From positions 49,376 to 113,375 of the forward strand of contig JAFRVK010000044.1 in assembly GCA_017441765.1 (NCBI GenBank): a stretch of 64,000 bases of DNA, read 5' to 3'. Of this stretch, positions 46,485 to 55,448 are shown one piece after another; position 1 is the stretch's first letter; each line of letters starts with the position of its first letter. This DNA comes from Erysipelotrichaceae bacterium (lineage in GTDB: Bacteria > Bacillota_I > Bacilli_A > Erysipelotrichales > Erysipelotrichaceae). The position numbers and the translations under genes are program-made. Below the pieces are notes generated by a model, which worked only from the letters and a program-made list of their open reading frames with translations, was not told where the DNA came from and made no database searches.

Positions 46485-46515
46485 AAGCCCTTGGCAAGGG
46501 CTTAATCTGTTCTGC
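46485..46515 (+). terminator. Hairpin after the GNAT gene
   Basis: AAGCCC (46485-46490) pairs with GGGCTT (46498-46503), seven-base loop; further TTG/CAA pairing possible. Only a weak T-rich tail follows. Confidence 0.5.
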
Positions 46516-46536
46516 TTATAAATTGGAAGATTGTTA

Positions 46537-46578
46537 ATGAAAAAATTATTACAATATAGTTATATCATCGACTTGTGA
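46537..46578 (+). CDS. Candidate 13-codon ORF between a ribosome-binding site and a hairpin
   Basis: ATG at 46537 opens MKKLLQYSYIIDL and stops at 46578. GGAAG lies seven bases upstream, and a terminator-like hairpin begins right after the stop. The spacing looks gene-like, but the sequence is AT-rich, no good promoter is visible, and no forward gene follows, so this may be chance. Confidence 0.2.
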   Translation: MKKLLQYSYIIDL

Positions 46579-46609
46579 AAAATATGTGAAAGCATATTTT
46601 CTTTTTTAT
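46579..46609. terminator. Bidirectional terminator downstream of prmC
   Basis: AAAATATG (46579-46586), loop TGAAAG, CATATTTT (46593-46600), then CTTTTTT on the plus strand and TTTTTCAC on the minus strand. Serves prmC and any forward transcript. Confidence 0.7.
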
Positions 46610-47455
46610 CTACAGTTTTATCATCAGCATCCGGTCTTTCCCGTTGATGTCTTTGAATACTTTGATCATTGAATCAGGGAAATACTGTTCTGCCAGTTTT
46701 GTGAGGTTTTCTTTCTGATCGTAACCGATCTCGAAGAACAGCATTCCGTTTTCTTTCAGGATCTGATGTGCGTTTTCGAAGATCTCACGATAGAAACGCA
46801 ACCCGTCTTCTCCTCCGAAGAGTGCCACATGCGGTTCGTAATCGTAAACGGAGCGCTCGATATTTTCGTTCTGTCTGATATACGGAGGATTGGATACCAG
46901 GATATCGACTTTGATACCGTTTTCGATATACGGTTCCAGCATCGATCCCTGGAAGAAGGTGATCTCGCAGTCATTCAGTGATGCGTTCTCTTTTGCGACG
47001 CTCAAGGCATCTTCCGAGATGTCCGAAGCATAGACTCTCAGATGGTCTTCTTCTTTCTTTAAAGCGATCGCGATCGCTCCTGAGCCTGTGCCGACATCAC
47101 AGACATTAACATCCTGTCCTGCATAGTATTCATCATACTGTGAAAGGATCAGTGCTGTCAGTTCTTCCGTTTCCGGACGAGGGATCAGTACTTTCTCATT
47201 GACGATCATCTTATAGCCGTAGAAATAGGTATAGCCTAATACATAATTCAACGGTTCATCATTCAGCAGACGTTCGATTCCTTCATTAAATTTCTTCAGT
47301 ACCATTTCATCTGTTTCTTTATCAAGATCCAGATACAGATTGATCCCATACTCGTTGCAAAGCTCAAAGACAAAAGCTTTCACCACTTCCGGTGAAAGAC
47401 TCTTTTTCATAAAAAGATCACGATACTGATGAATCAGCTGATTATAGGTTGCCAT
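46610..47455 (-). CDS. prmC: Release factor glutamine methyltransferase
   Basis: 281 residues from the ATG at 47455, 14 bases inside the prfA 3' end. NYVLGYTYFYG and EKVLIPRPETEEL open the catalytic domain; CDVGTGSGAIAIAL is the SAM loop; VSNPPYIRQNE is the NPPY motif that binds glutamine. Methylates the GGQ Gln of the release factor encoded just upstream. Last gene of rpmE-tdk-prfA-prmC. Confidence 0.94.
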   Translation of the reverse strand: MATYNQLIHQYRDLFMKKSLSPEVVKAFVFELCNEYGINLYLDLDKETDEMVLKKFNEGIERLLNDEPLNYVLGYTYFYGYKMIVNEKVLIPRPETEELTALILSQYDEYYAGQDVNVCDVGTGSGAIAIALKKEEDHLRVYASDISEDALSVAKENASLNDCEITFFQGSMLEPYIENGIKVDILVSNPPYIRQNENIERSVYDYEPHVALFGGEDGLRFYREIFENAHQILKENGMLFFEIGYDQKENLTKLAEQYFPDSMIKVFKDINGKDRMLMIKL

Positions 47456-48518
47456 TGAGCAGTTTCTCTCTCGCTTCATTCTCCAGGAAGGCATTGACAA
47501 TATCATCCAGTTTGCCTTCCATGATCCGATCCAGCTGATTGATCGTCAGACCGATACGGTGATCGGAAACCCGATTCTGCGGATAGTTGTAGGTACGGAT
47601 TTTTTCGGAACGGTCGCCTCTGCCGATCTTGGACAGACGGATCGCGCCTTCTTCTTCCAGCTTCTGCTGCTTATAGTAGTCATAGACCCGGGCTTTGATG
47701 ATGCGCATCGCCGTTTCTTTATTGGCGATCTGGTTGCGGCCATCCTGACAGTTGACCGTGATACCGGTAGGCTTGTGTACGATACGTACGGCACTGTCCG
47801 TCTTGTTGATGTGCTGTCCGCCTGCGCCTGATGCACGGTGAGTCTCGATTTCCAGATCCGCTTCATTGATTTCGACATCTTCATCTTCGACATCCGGGAA
47901 GACGATGACCGTCGCGGTCGAGGTATGTACCCTGCCCTGAGTCTCGGTCTTAGGGACACGCTGAACACGGTGGGCACCTGATTCGAATTTGAAATGACGG
48001 TAGGCATCATTGCCTTTGACCGCAAAGCTGATCAAGGCATAGCCTCCTGCTTCCGATTCCGAGGATTCCATGACTTCGACCTTATATCCCAAACTGTCTG
48101 CATAATAGGAATACATACGGAACAGATCGCCCGCAAAGATGTTTCCTTCATCTCCGCCGGCAGCACCTCTGATTTCCACCAGGCAGTCATAGGAATCTTC
48201 AGGATCACGTGGCAAAAGCAGTTCTTCGATACGCTCATCCAGCTTTTCCAGTTTCTCTTTGGCCTCATTAACTTCCATTTCCGCCATCGTACGGATCTCT
48301 TCATCTTCATCCTTCAGCATCTCCTGACCATCCGCAATGATCTGCTGATACTTCTTAAGATCCTGATACGCGTCATAAGCTGCTTTCAAAGAAGCCTGTT
48401 CCTTTGACAGTTTCGTATATTTCTTCACATCAGAAACGATCTCATCCTTCAGCATGAGCTCATTGATTTCCTGATATCTGTTTTCGATTTCCTGTAGTTT
48501 TACGATCCTTGCATCCAT
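47442..48518 (-). CDS. prfA: Peptide chain release factor 1
   Basis: 358 residues. Catalytic GAGGQHINKTDSAVRIVHKPTGI; SEKIRTYNYPQNRVSDHRI near the end. The PxT recognition region and N-terminal helices are as expected (VEIRGAAGGDEGNIFAGDLFRMY). Terminates at UAA and UAG. Starts two bases after the tdk stop with no clear ribosome-binding site. Confidence 0.96.
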   Translation of the reverse strand: MDARIVKLQEIENRYQEINELMLKDEIVSDVKKYTKLSKEQASLKAAYDAYQDLKKYQQIIADGQEMLKDEDEEIRTMAEMEVNEAKEKLEKLDERIEELLLPRDPEDSYDCLVEIRGAAGGDEGNIFAGDLFRMYSYYADSLGYKVEVMESSESEAGGYALISFAVKGNDAYRHFKFESGAHRVQRVPKTETQGRVHTSTATVIVFPDVEDEDVEINEADLEIETHRASGAGGQHINKTDSAVRIVHKPTGITVNCQDGRNQIANKETAMRIIKARVYDYYKQQKLEEEGAIRLSKIGRGDRSEKIRTYNYPQNRVSDHRIGLTINQLDRIMEGKLDDIVNAFLENEAREKLLNGNL

Positions 48519-48520
48519 AG

Positions 48521-49120
48521 TTATTTTCCAAAGGTAATACGCGGTTTATCCGGCACTTCATGACAGTGACGGCATCTTGCTTCATAGGATTCCGAAGCTC
48601 CGACCAAAATGATCGGGTCATTGTATGAGGCAGGTTTGCCATTGATGATCCTCTGAGTCCTGGTGGCAGGAGCACCGCACTTGTTGCAGACGGCAGCGAG
48701 TTTGGTGACGAATTCCGCTTCGGTCATCAGCTGAGGCATCGGTCCGAACGGCTCGCCTCTGAAGTCCGTATCCAGTCCGGCAGCCATGACTCTGATACCG
48801 CGGTCTGCCAGTTCGTTGCAGACATCGCAGATCTCATCATCAAAGAACTGCACTTCATCGATCGCTACGACCTGTGTTGTATCCTTGACCAGGTCCAGGA
48901 TCTCCGAGGCCCGATTGATCACATGCGATTCTACCGAAGAACCCGCATGCGAAACGACTTTCGTATCCGAATAACGGTTATCGATCACCGGTTTGAAAAC
49001 CATGATCTCTTTCTTCGCAAATTCCAGAACCTTGATCCTGCGGATCAGTTCTTCCGTCTTCCCTGCAAACATGCAGCCGCTGATCGTTTCGATCCAGCCA
49101 TCTTTATAACTCTGATACAT
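48521..49120 (-). CDS. tdk: Thymidine kinase
   Basis: 199 residues. P-loop [38 protein letters not shown], and zinc Cys ([21 protein letters not shown]). Type II kinase salvaging thymidine to TMP. GAGGTGG before the ATG; -10 TATAAT about 30 bases upstream, so it has a promoter of its own after the rpmE terminator. Confidence 0.95.
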   Translation of the reverse strand: MYQSYKDGWIETISGCMFAGKTEELIRRIKVLEFAKKEIMVFKPVIDNRYSDTKVVSHAGSSVESHVINRASEILDLVKDTTQVVAIDEVQFFDDEICDVCNELADRGIRVMAAGLDTDFRGEPFGPMPQLMTEAEFVTKLAAVCNKCGAPATRTQRIINGKPASYNDPIILVGASESYEARCRHCHEVPDKPRITFGK

Positions 49121-49149
49121 AAACCCACCTCTTCAACATTATTATAAAC

Positions 49150-49179
49150 GATAAAAATAGAGGTCTTGCCTCTATTTTT
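49150..49179 (-). terminator. Terminator after rpmE
   Basis: 11-bp stem AAAAATAGAGG/CCTCTATTTTT (49179-49169, 49163-49153), five-base loop, ATCG after. The rpmE stop is in the left arm. Confidence 0.85.
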
Positions 49180-49390
49180 GATCATTGCTTAAGCCATACT
49201 TCTTATTGAATTTCTCGATCCTACCCTGTGAAGCAGTGAATCTCTGTCTGCCCGTATAGAACGGATGACAGTTCGAGCAAGTATCGACCTTGATACCGTC
49301 CTTCGTTGTCGAACCGGTTTCGAATGTCGTACCGCATCCTGCACAGGTTACCGTGACCTTGTAGTAATTCGGATGTATACCTTTTTTCAT
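49172..49390 (-). CDS. rpmE: 50S ribosomal protein L31 (zinc form)
   Basis: 72 residues from the ATG at 49390 (AAGGAGG upstream). [20 protein letters not shown] and [14 protein letters not shown] carry the four Cys, so this is the zinc-containing L31 type rather than the C-minus form. Ribosome large-subunit protein that can act as a zinc store. No Zur box visible. Confidence 0.96.
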   Translation of the reverse strand: MKKGIHPNYYKVTVTCAGCGTTFETGSTTKDGIKVDTCSNCHPFYTGRQRFTASQGRIEKFNKKYGLSNDQK

Positions 49391-49480
49391 CTTTTCCTCC
49401 TTCTGCCTTGGATATCTTGTCAATCCAAAGAAAGTTAACGCTTCATTACTATAACAGAATTATCCTTATAATTCAAGCAT

Positions 49481-50725
49481 TTATTCGATATCTGCACCTA
49501 AAGCCTGAAGCTTGCTGACGATCGAATCATAACCGCGGTAGATATGATAGGCATTATGGATATTCGTCTCTCCTTCTGCCATCAGTCCGGCAATCACCAG
49601 CGCTGCTCCGCAACGCAGATCGGTCGCAAAAATATCGGTTCCATGAAGCGGCGTACCGCCATGGATCGTGGAACTTCCTGTCTTATACTGAATGTCGGCA
49701 CCCATCTGATTCAGTTCATGGCAATGCTTGAAGCGTTCCGCATAAATCGTTTCTTCGATGTGCGAAGTGCCGCTTGCTTTGGTCATCAATGAGGTCAGAG
49801 GCTGCTGCAGATCGGTCGCAAAGCCAGGGAATGGCTGTGTGATGATATCGACTGCTTTCAGATCCTCCGATTCCATGACCCTGATATAGTCCGGCCCCTG
49901 CATCAGTCTGACACCCATCTCTTCAAGTTTGGAAGTCAGAGCTTCGATATGCTGAGGAATGATATTCTTGATCGTGACATCCTCACCGATCGCTGCTGCG
50001 GCAATGATATAAGTGCCCGCCTCGATACGATCCGGAATGATATCATGGATGCAGCCTTTCAGACGGAAGACCCCATCGATGGTGATCTCTGAAGTACCTG
50101 CACCTCTGATATGGGCACCCATCTTGTTCAGCATCGATGAAAGATCGATAATCTCCGGTTCCTTTGCGGCATTCTCGATGGTCGTTCTTCCTTGGGCAAA
50201 ACACGATGCCAGCATGATATTGATGGTCGCTCCTACGGATGCGAAATCCAGATAGATATCAGTGCCTTTCAGTTCTTCTGCATCGATCTCGATGATATTG
50301 CCATCCTGTTTGATCGTAGCGCCTAAGGCTTCAAAACCCTTGAGATGCAGATCGATCGGTCTCGGACCCAGGTTACATCCGCCCGGAGAATACATTTTGA
50401 CGTGCTTGAAGCGTCCCAGTAAAGCTCCCATGAAATAATAGGAAGCACGCAGACGCATCACATCATCATCCAGAAGATCGACATTGCATATTTCGGTCGG
50501 ATCGATCGTCAGTTCATCGCCGCTGGCTCTGACATCGATATTCAGCAGTCCCAGCAGTTTCACCAGGACTTTGACATCTTCGATTTCCGGAACATCATAC
50601 AGCTTCACGATCTCGCTGGCTAATACGACCGACGGCAAAATGGCTACTGCAGAATTCTTACAGGAAGAAACAGTAACCTCACCATTGAGTTTTTTATTGC
50701 CATGGATCTTGATGATTTCGTTCAT
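49481..50725 (-). CDS. murA: UDP-N-acetylglucosamine 1-carboxyvinyltransferase
   Basis: 414 residues. KNSAVAILP (Lys/Asn substrate contacts), catalytic Cys in SPGGCNLGPRPIDLH, and FPGFATDLQQPLTSL, GGTPLHGTDIFATDLRCGAALVIAG, YDSIVSKLQALGADI at the end. First committed step of peptidoglycan synthesis. No Shine-Dalgarno: TATAAA lies five bases before the ATG, possibly a near-leaderless start. Follows the SH3-like gene by 17 bases. Confidence 0.95.
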   Translation of the reverse strand: MNEIIKIHGNKKLNGEVTVSSCKNSAVAILPSVVLASEIVKLYDVPEIEDVKVLVKLLGLLNIDVRASGDELTIDPTEICNVDLLDDDVMRLRASYYFMGALLGRFKHVKMYSPGGCNLGPRPIDLHLKGFEALGATIKQDGNIIEIDAEELKGTDIYLDFASVGATINIMLASCFAQGRTTIENAAKEPEIIDLSSMLNKMGAHIRGAGTSEITIDGVFRLKGCIHDIIPDRIEAGTYIIAAAAIGEDVTIKNIIPQHIEALTSKLEEMGVRLMQGPDYIRVMESEDLKAVDIITQPFPGFATDLQQPLTSLMTKASGTSHIEETIYAERFKHCHELNQMGADIQYKTGSSTIHGGTPLHGTDIFATDLRCGAALVIAGLMAEGETNIHNAYHIYRGYDSIVSKLQALGADIE

Positions 50726-50742
50726 AGGAGTTTATAGTTCAA

Positions 50743-51444
50743 TTAATGTACTTCTTCAGCCCAGACTTCGCCAAGATATCCGATGCAGAAATAAACCTCA
50801 TCGCTGATCTTCGCCCATTTGCGTGTTGCTTCAGCTTCATCGTCAATGATTTCTATGACCTGGAATTTCGAACCGTTTTCAGCTTTCTCATTTCCGTTGT
50901 AAGTCGTAAGTTCCGCATCCATGCCAGGAGCTTTCCTGAAGGAGAGAGGACCATCGACAACTTTATAAACCAAAGTGCCTGTCGCATCTGAAGAAGAGGA
51001 GGAGGAATCAGACTTTTTCAGTTCCTCGATCTGTTTTGTCAGATCAGCGATTTGTGCATCTTTATCAGCGATCTGTTTCTTATAGGCATTCTCGTTCGCC
51101 TGAAGCTGCAGATAGCTGGTATTGGCGTTGATATATGCCTGATGCTGCTTGTAAGCATAATAAACAGCAGCAACCGATGTCGCCAGCAGCAGAAGCATCG
51201 CAATCACGCAGAGGATCAGCGATACATTACCGCCTTTCCTTTTCTCATGTGGTTCATCCTCATCCTCATCGTCATCATCGTAGAGCTCCTCATCGCTCAT
51301 TTTGAAAATCGACAGATCAGGATCAGAATAGCCTGTCGTTTCTGAAACCGTTGTTTCAGCTGCGTCTGTTTTATCTTCTACAAAATCCGGTATCGTTACC
51401 GTTTCCGTTTCAAAAATCTTGTTTTCCTCTGTATTTGCCATCAT
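50743..51444 (-). CDS. Single-pass protein: acidic N terminus, coiled coil, extracellular SH3-like domain
   Basis: 233 residues. A very acidic cytosolic N terminus (ELYDDDDEDEDEPHEKRKGG), one transmembrane helix (about 75-97), a coiled coil (about 105-148, QIADKDAQIADLTKQIEELKK), a Ser run, then an SH3b-like domain (LSFRKAPGMDAELTTYNGNEKAENGSKFQVIEI, WAKI, FCIGYLGEVWAEEV). SH3b domains often bind cell-wall peptides. Sits between an acidic unknown and murA. GAGG before the first of two ATGs. Function unknown; wall-associated by inference. Confidence 0.65.
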   Translation of the reverse strand: MMANTEENKIFETETVTIPDFVEDKTDAAETTVSETTGYSDPDLSIFKMSDEELYDDDDEDEDEPHEKRKGGNVSLILCVIAMLLLLATSVAAVYYAYKQHQAYINANTSYLQLQANENAYKKQIADKDAQIADLTKQIEELKKSDSSSSSSDATGTLVYKVVDGPLSFRKAPGMDAELTTYNGNEKAENGSKFQVIEIIDDEAEATRKWAKISDEVYFCIGYLGEVWAEEVH

Positions 51445-51453
51445 AATACCTCA

Positions 51454-52803
51454 CTAAGCTCTTTCTTCAAACAACACCCGATAGCCTTCATAACGTCCAT
51501 CCAGCAATGCACACTGGTTTGCGACATCAAATATCGAAGTGATGATCGTACCATCCGCATTCATATGCTGCTTAAATACATCCACCAGTCTTCTCTTTTC
51601 ATCCGCGTTGATCGAATAGCCATGATTGATAGCGATCTCAATGAACTGCTGCATATGTTCGACATCCCTGAAAATGATACGATGCAGAATGATGATCGGC
51701 ACTCCTAAGGGATATTCTTCAACGATCGAGTCTTTCATATCGAAAACCGTTTTAATGAAATCGATCTTCAGATAAGGATAGACCTGCTGGATCTTGTCGG
51801 AGATTTCCTTGAAATCTTCTTCTCTCCGTTTTTTCTCTTCTTCTTCCCGGATCATCCGTTTGCGCAACTGAGCGATGATATCCTCATTGAAATAATTATT
51901 GCTGAAATGATCATCCTGCTGCGGCAGAGGATCCTTGACTGGAACGGCAGGAATATCCTGATAGTATTTCATATCGGAATCCTGCATATCCTTGACAAGA
52001 CTCATCAGATCGCTTGTTTCAGATGTATCAACATCCGCAGACACATAAGTACCGGGATTGGCGTTCATGTAATTCTTTTCCTGATGGTTGATGACTTGAG
52101 AAAAGATATGATCGAGCTTCTTTTCTTCACTGCCCTCTTCCATAGAGGAATCCTGTTCCAGGGACTGTCCCTGATTGACTTTATCGACATTCTGGCTGAT
52201 CAGTTTCAGCAGCTGTGCATCTTCTTCAGACATTTCAAAAACCGTTTCCTGTTCATTTTCGCTGGCAGGCTCAGGTTCGGTCTGAAGTTCTGGTTCCGGC
52301 TCTGGTTCAGGTTCAGGTTCTGGTTCCGGCTGTGGATCTGGTTCAGGTTCTGGTTCATACTGTGGCTGAGGTTCTGGTTCAGTCACAGGCTCTGGCTCCG
52401 GTTCTGGTTCAGGTTCAATCGTTTCGTTTTCTGCAGGCAGATCTTTCTCAGGTTCCTCCAGGTTGTAATAAGCCATCAGGTTGGCGATATCATCTTCAGA
52501 TACATCACTGCTCTGATCCAGATCGAACAGATGATTGATCTCGTCGCTTAATGCCTCCCGATTTCCATGGCTCTCGATAAAGGACTCAAAAGAATCAGAT
52601 CCTGCTTTCATCAGACTGTTCATCGTGGTTGTCATCATGCCTAATGAAGCGTCAAGATTCTTGTCCAGTACATCCTTCAGGGAATTCAAGTCTATATTGC
52701 GAAGCTGCGCCACGGCATTATCCGGTTCATCTTCCATATGCTTATCCAGATATTCGACTGCCTTATTGACAAAGCCCAATAAGATAATATTCTCAGGTTT
52801 CAT
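51454..52803 (-). CDS. Cytosolic acidic protein with Glu-Pro repeat, unknown
   Basis: 449 residues from the ATG at 52803 (GGAGGAAGG just upstream). No signal or membrane helix. N-terminal helical part (about 1-120), then a low-complexity Glu-Pro repeat at about 128-179 ([10 protein letters not shown] and variants with Gln, Asp, Tyr), an acidic linker, a Lys/Arg/Glu helix ([21 protein letters not shown]) and a conserved-looking C-terminal globular domain (about 350-449; [37 protein letters not shown]). The EP repeat probably acts as a stiff spacer. No family recognised. Overlaps the methyltransferase gene upstream. Confidence 0.6.
   Translation of the reverse strand: MKPENIILLGFVNKAVEYLDKHMEDEPDNAVAQLRNIDLNSLKDVLDKNLDASLGMMTTTMNSLMKAGSDSFESFIESHGNREALSDEINHLFDLDQSSDVSEDDIANLMAYYNLEEPEKDLPAENETIEPEPEPEPEPVTEPEPQPQYEPEPEPDPQPEPEPEPEPEPEPELQTEPEPASENEQETVFEMSEEDAQLLKLISQNVDKVNQGQSLEQDSSMEEGSEEKKLDHIFSQVINHQEKNYMNANPGTYVSADVDTSETSDLMSLVKDMQDSDMKYYQDIPAVPVKDPLPQQDDHFSNNYFNEDIIAQLRKRMIREEEEKKRREEDFKEISDKIQQVYPYLKIDFIKTVFDMKDSIVEEYPLGVPIIILHRIIFRDVEHMQQFIEIAINHGYSINADEKRRLVDVFKQHMNADGTIITSIFDVANQCALLDGRYEGYRVLFEERA
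52268..52420. repeat. Glu-Pro coding tandem repeat (6-bp units)
   Basis: Imperfect repeats of GGTTCA/GGTTCT/GGCTCT hexamers on the plus strand, encoding Glu-Pro on the minus strand. Unit number is likely to vary between strains by slippage in multiples of 6 bp, which keeps the frame. Confidence 0.8.
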
Positions 52804-53380
52804 CCTTCCTCCTCGATAGTAAAAGAATACCATCGCCAATGTTATCAAATAACATTATATCAAAACGCTCATCTTTCTGCATGTTTTCCCTGAATAAGAG
52901 AATCTTTTTCACCAGATTGCGCAGATTGCGGGATTCGATATGATCTGCCTCATAGATCAGACCATGGAAGATCATATTATCAAAAACCATTTTTCCATCT
53001 TCTTTGAGATTACCGATGAACTGTTCCAGATACTTCCCGTACTGCGCTTTGGCTGCATCGACAAAAATCAGATCATACATCTTATCTGTTTTGAATTCCT
53101 CAATAGGCAGATGATAAACCGTAATCTGATCGGACAGTCCCTGATCCCTGATATTGTTCAGAGCCTGTTCATACATCTTGTCATTTTTTTCGATCGTGTC
53201 GATATGGATTTCTTCGCTGATCAGCGCTATATTGATCGCACTGTAAGCGACAGCCGTACCTAGTTCCAGGATCTCTTTATAATCGTTCTTTTGGATCAGA
53301 TCCAATAAGAAAAGCAATCCCCCATCCTGAATGATCGGAACATCGTTGCGTAAAGCAGCTTCTTTGATATCAGAAATCAT
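52793..53380 (-). CDS. O-methyltransferase (TrmR/YrrM-like)
   Basis: 195 residues. [17 protein letters not shown] replaces the usual ElGtfxGYS loop; [18 protein letters not shown] and [19 protein letters not shown] are as in the COMT-like family, with metal ligand region FDNMIFHG. In Bacillus the relative YrrM/TrmR methylates 5-hydroxyuridine of tRNA; identity here is probable, not certain. Overlaps pgcA (ATGA). Confidence 0.75.
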   Translation of the reverse strand: MISDIKEAALRNDVPIIQDGGLLFLLDLIQKNDYKEILELGTAVAYSAINIALISEEIHIDTIEKNDKMYEQALNNIRDQGLSDQITVYHLPIEEFKTDKMYDLIFVDAAKAQYGKYLEQFIGNLKEDGKMVFDNMIFHGLIYEADHIESRNLRNLVKKILLFRENMQKDERFDIMLFDNIGDGILLLSRRKDET

Positions 53381-55050
53381 TGCATGACTTCTTTTACATA
53401 AGTGATGAAATCAGCGCATTTCGCTTTGGCAGCATCCATGCTGGTATCTTTGACAGACAGATAGCACTTGCATTTCGGTTCCGTTCCGCTCGGACGGATC
53501 GCAATGAAGGAGCCATCGTCCAGATAGTATTTCAGAACATCCGACACGTCATGTCCCGTCAGTTCATGTTCTTCGTTGTTTTCATAAGTCTTCTGAAGCT
53601 TGTAGTCCTCGATCTTCAGTGTTTCTCTTCCAGGCACCTGTAACGGTTCATTTCTGAGATGGCTCATGATCTTCTGCAGTTTCTCGCTGCCATCGGCACC
53701 AGGCAGAGAAATCGAGAACTGCGTATCATAGTAGTAGCCCACTTTTTCATACGCTTCATACATGACATCCAGCAGGGTCTTGCCGATGCTGCGGTAATAT
53801 GCGCAAGCTTCCGCCAGCATCAGGCAGGCCTGTGTCGCATCTTTATCGCGGACGAATGGCCTGATCAGTGAACCGTAGGATTCCTCATAGCCGAAAACGT
53901 AGTTCTTCTCGTGGGTCTTTTCATATTTCTTGACCTTGTTGCCGATATACTTGAAACCGGTCAGTGTTCTTTCGTTATCGACGCCATGATATCTGGCGAT
54001 CGCTTCACCGATATCGCTGGTAACGATCGTATTGAACATGCAAGGATTTTCGACCTTGATGCCAAGATCCTCATATGTCGAAAGGATGTATTCCAGCAGC
54101 AATGCTCCGGTCTGGTTGCCGTTGAGGACGACATAATCGCCGTGGTGCTTGATTCCTACGCCCATGCGGTCGCCATCCGGGTCGCACACCAGCAATAATT
54201 CCGCATCGATCTCTTTCGCAAGTTTCAGTACTTCTTCATATGCTCCGGGCTCTTCCGGATTAGGTGTCTTGGTTGCGCCAAAGGCCGGATCAGGAACGGA
54301 CTGCGCCGCAACTTCCACGACATCATAGCCTGCCGCCTTCAATGTATCCATGACCGCATGATAAGAAGCTCCGTGTTCAGGAGAGAAAGCGATCTTGAAA
54401 TTCTTATCGACATCTTTACGCAAAGCGATACCAAGGCAATCCGCATAATATGCATCATCGACTTCCTGGCCTACGACATGGATCAGGGACTCATCATATT
54501 CGCCGATCTTGATGCCTAAGACATCGTCGATCTTATTGACTTCCTCGATGATCGCATCGACCAGTTCCGGAATCAGCTGGCAGCCGTTCTCATCATAGAG
54601 CTTGTAGCCATTGTATTCCTTCGGGTTGTGGGAAGCTGTGATCATGATACCGCCATCGCAATGGAAATAACGTACCGTATAAGACAGTTCCGGCGTCGGA
54701 CGCAGGGTATCAAAGATATATACAGTAATGCCATGGCTGGCTAATAATGCAGCAGAATCAAATGCAAATTCCCTTGAATTGAAACGGTTGTCATAAGCGA
54801 TCGCTACGCTTGTCTTGCCTGTCTTATTCAGATAATTCGCGAAGCCCAATGTCGCTTTCCGTATCGTATAGATGTTCAATCTGTTCGGACCTAAGCCCAT
54901 CAGTCCGCGCATTCCTGCCGTACCGAACGCTACATCCGTATAGAAAGCATCTCTGATTTCCGTCTCAGACATCGCTTTCAATGTTTCTCTCTCTTCATCC
55001 GACAAAGCAGGATGATTGACCCAATAGTTAAATTTTCCTAAGTAATCCAT
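53377..55050 (-). CDS. pgcA: Phosphoglucomutase/phosphomannomutase
   Basis: 557 residues. FGTAGMRGLMGLGPNRLN opens; phosphoserine loop ITASHNPKEYNGYKLY; metal loop DPDGDRMGVG; sugar loop GYEESYGSL; phosphate loop IRPSGTEPKCKCYL. The size is that of the alpha-phosphoglucomutase (PgcA/YhxB) type. Interconverts Glc-6-P and Glc-1-P for envelope sugars. GGGGG upstream of the ATG. Confidence 0.94.
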   Translation of the reverse strand: MDYLGKFNYWVNHPALSDEERETLKAMSETEIRDAFYTDVAFGTAGMRGLMGLGPNRLNIYTIRKATLGFANYLNKTGKTSVAIAYDNRFNSREFAFDSAALLASHGITVYIFDTLRPTPELSYTVRYFHCDGGIMITASHNPKEYNGYKLYDENGCQLIPELVDAIIEEVNKIDDVLGIKIGEYDESLIHVVGQEVDDAYYADCLGIALRKDVDKNFKIAFSPEHGASYHAVMDTLKAAGYDVVEVAAQSVPDPAFGATKTPNPEEPGAYEEVLKLAKEIDAELLLVCDPDGDRMGVGIKHHGDYVVLNGNQTGALLLEYILSTYEDLGIKVENPCMFNTIVTSDIGEAIARYHGVDNERTLTGFKYIGNKVKKYEKTHEKNYVFGYEESYGSLIRPFVRDKDATQACLMLAEACAYYRSIGKTLLDVMYEAYEKVGYYYDTQFSISLPGADGSEKLQKIMSHLRNEPLQVPGRETLKIEDYKLQKTYENNEEHELTGHDVSDVLKYYLDDGSFIAIRPSGTEPKCKCYLSVKDTSMDAAKAKCADFITYVKEVMQ

Positions 55051-55070
55051 ATGATAACCCCCATTATTTA

Positions 55071-55098
55071 AATAAGGGAAGAACTTCTTCCCTTTATT
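55071..55098 (-). terminator. Hairpin between ptsH and pgcA
   Basis: AAGGGAAG/CTTCCCTT (arms 55094-55087, 55081-55074) extended by A/T pairs; the minus-strand tail is TTATTTAAAT, the plus-strand tail TTTATTTTTTT. Probable terminator of ptsH. Confidence 0.65.
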
Positions 55099-55101
55099 TT
55101 T

Positions 55102-55368
55102 TTACTCAATGACCTTTTGTGTTCTCAAGATTTCTTCAATAGATGTAATTGCTGTATCTTCATCTTCGCCTTCACATGTTATTGTGATTTCGGATTGAGT
55201 CGGGATACCTAAAGACATGACACCCATGATCGATTTCATATTCACAGATCTCTCTTTGAACGAAACCTTGACATCACATTTAAATTTACTGGCAGCGTTC
55301 ACAGCAACTGTTGCAGGACGAGCATGCAAGCCTACCGGATCAATTACCAATACATTGATTTCCTTCAT
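55102..55368 (-). CDS. ptsH: Phosphocarrier protein HPr
   Basis: 88 residues. His15-type site in DPVGLHARPATVAV and the regulatory Ser46 region in SVNMKSIMGVMSLGI, both intact, so HPr kinase regulation is expected. Carries phosphate from EI to sugar EII and, as HPr-Ser-P, is the CcpA co-factor. ptsI is not adjacent. GGAGG seven bases before the ATG; promoter with a cre-like box upstream. Confidence 0.96.
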   Translation of the reverse strand: MKEINVLVIDPVGLHARPATVAVNAASKFKCDVKVSFKERSVNMKSIMGVMSLGIPTQSEITITCEGEDEDTAITSIEEILRTQKVIE

Positions 55369-55405
55369 CTCTAGTCCTCCTTTTCTAGAATACTATCTAA
55401 TAAAT

Positions 55406-55435
55406 ATTATAATAATGTAAGCGCTTTAATTTCAA
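55406..55435 (-). promoter_or_regulatory. ptsH promoter
   Basis: -35 TTGAAA (55435-55430), 18-base spacer, -10 TATAAT (55411-55406) on the minus strand; leader carries AAAGGAGG. Confidence 0.65.
55416..55429. promoter_or_regulatory. cre-like (CcpA) site within the ptsH promoter spacer
   Basis: TGTAAGCGCTTTAA differs from the palindromic catabolite-response consensus TGWAAGCGYTWWCA at one base. It fills the spacer between -35 and -10, a position that would block polymerase. Confidence 0.55.
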
Positions 55436-55448
55436 GAGATAAACGCTA

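Noticed and set aside
46485..46503. GNAT-gene hairpin as a strong terminator
   Set aside because: The stem is good but the following sequence has no real T-run, so it is kept only as a weak call.
51907..52551. 214-codon plus-strand frame, very rich in Phe, Arg, Trp and Leu, resembling a membrane protein
   Set aside because: Antisense translation of the Glu-Pro repeat gene; the low complexity is produced by the hexamer repeat.
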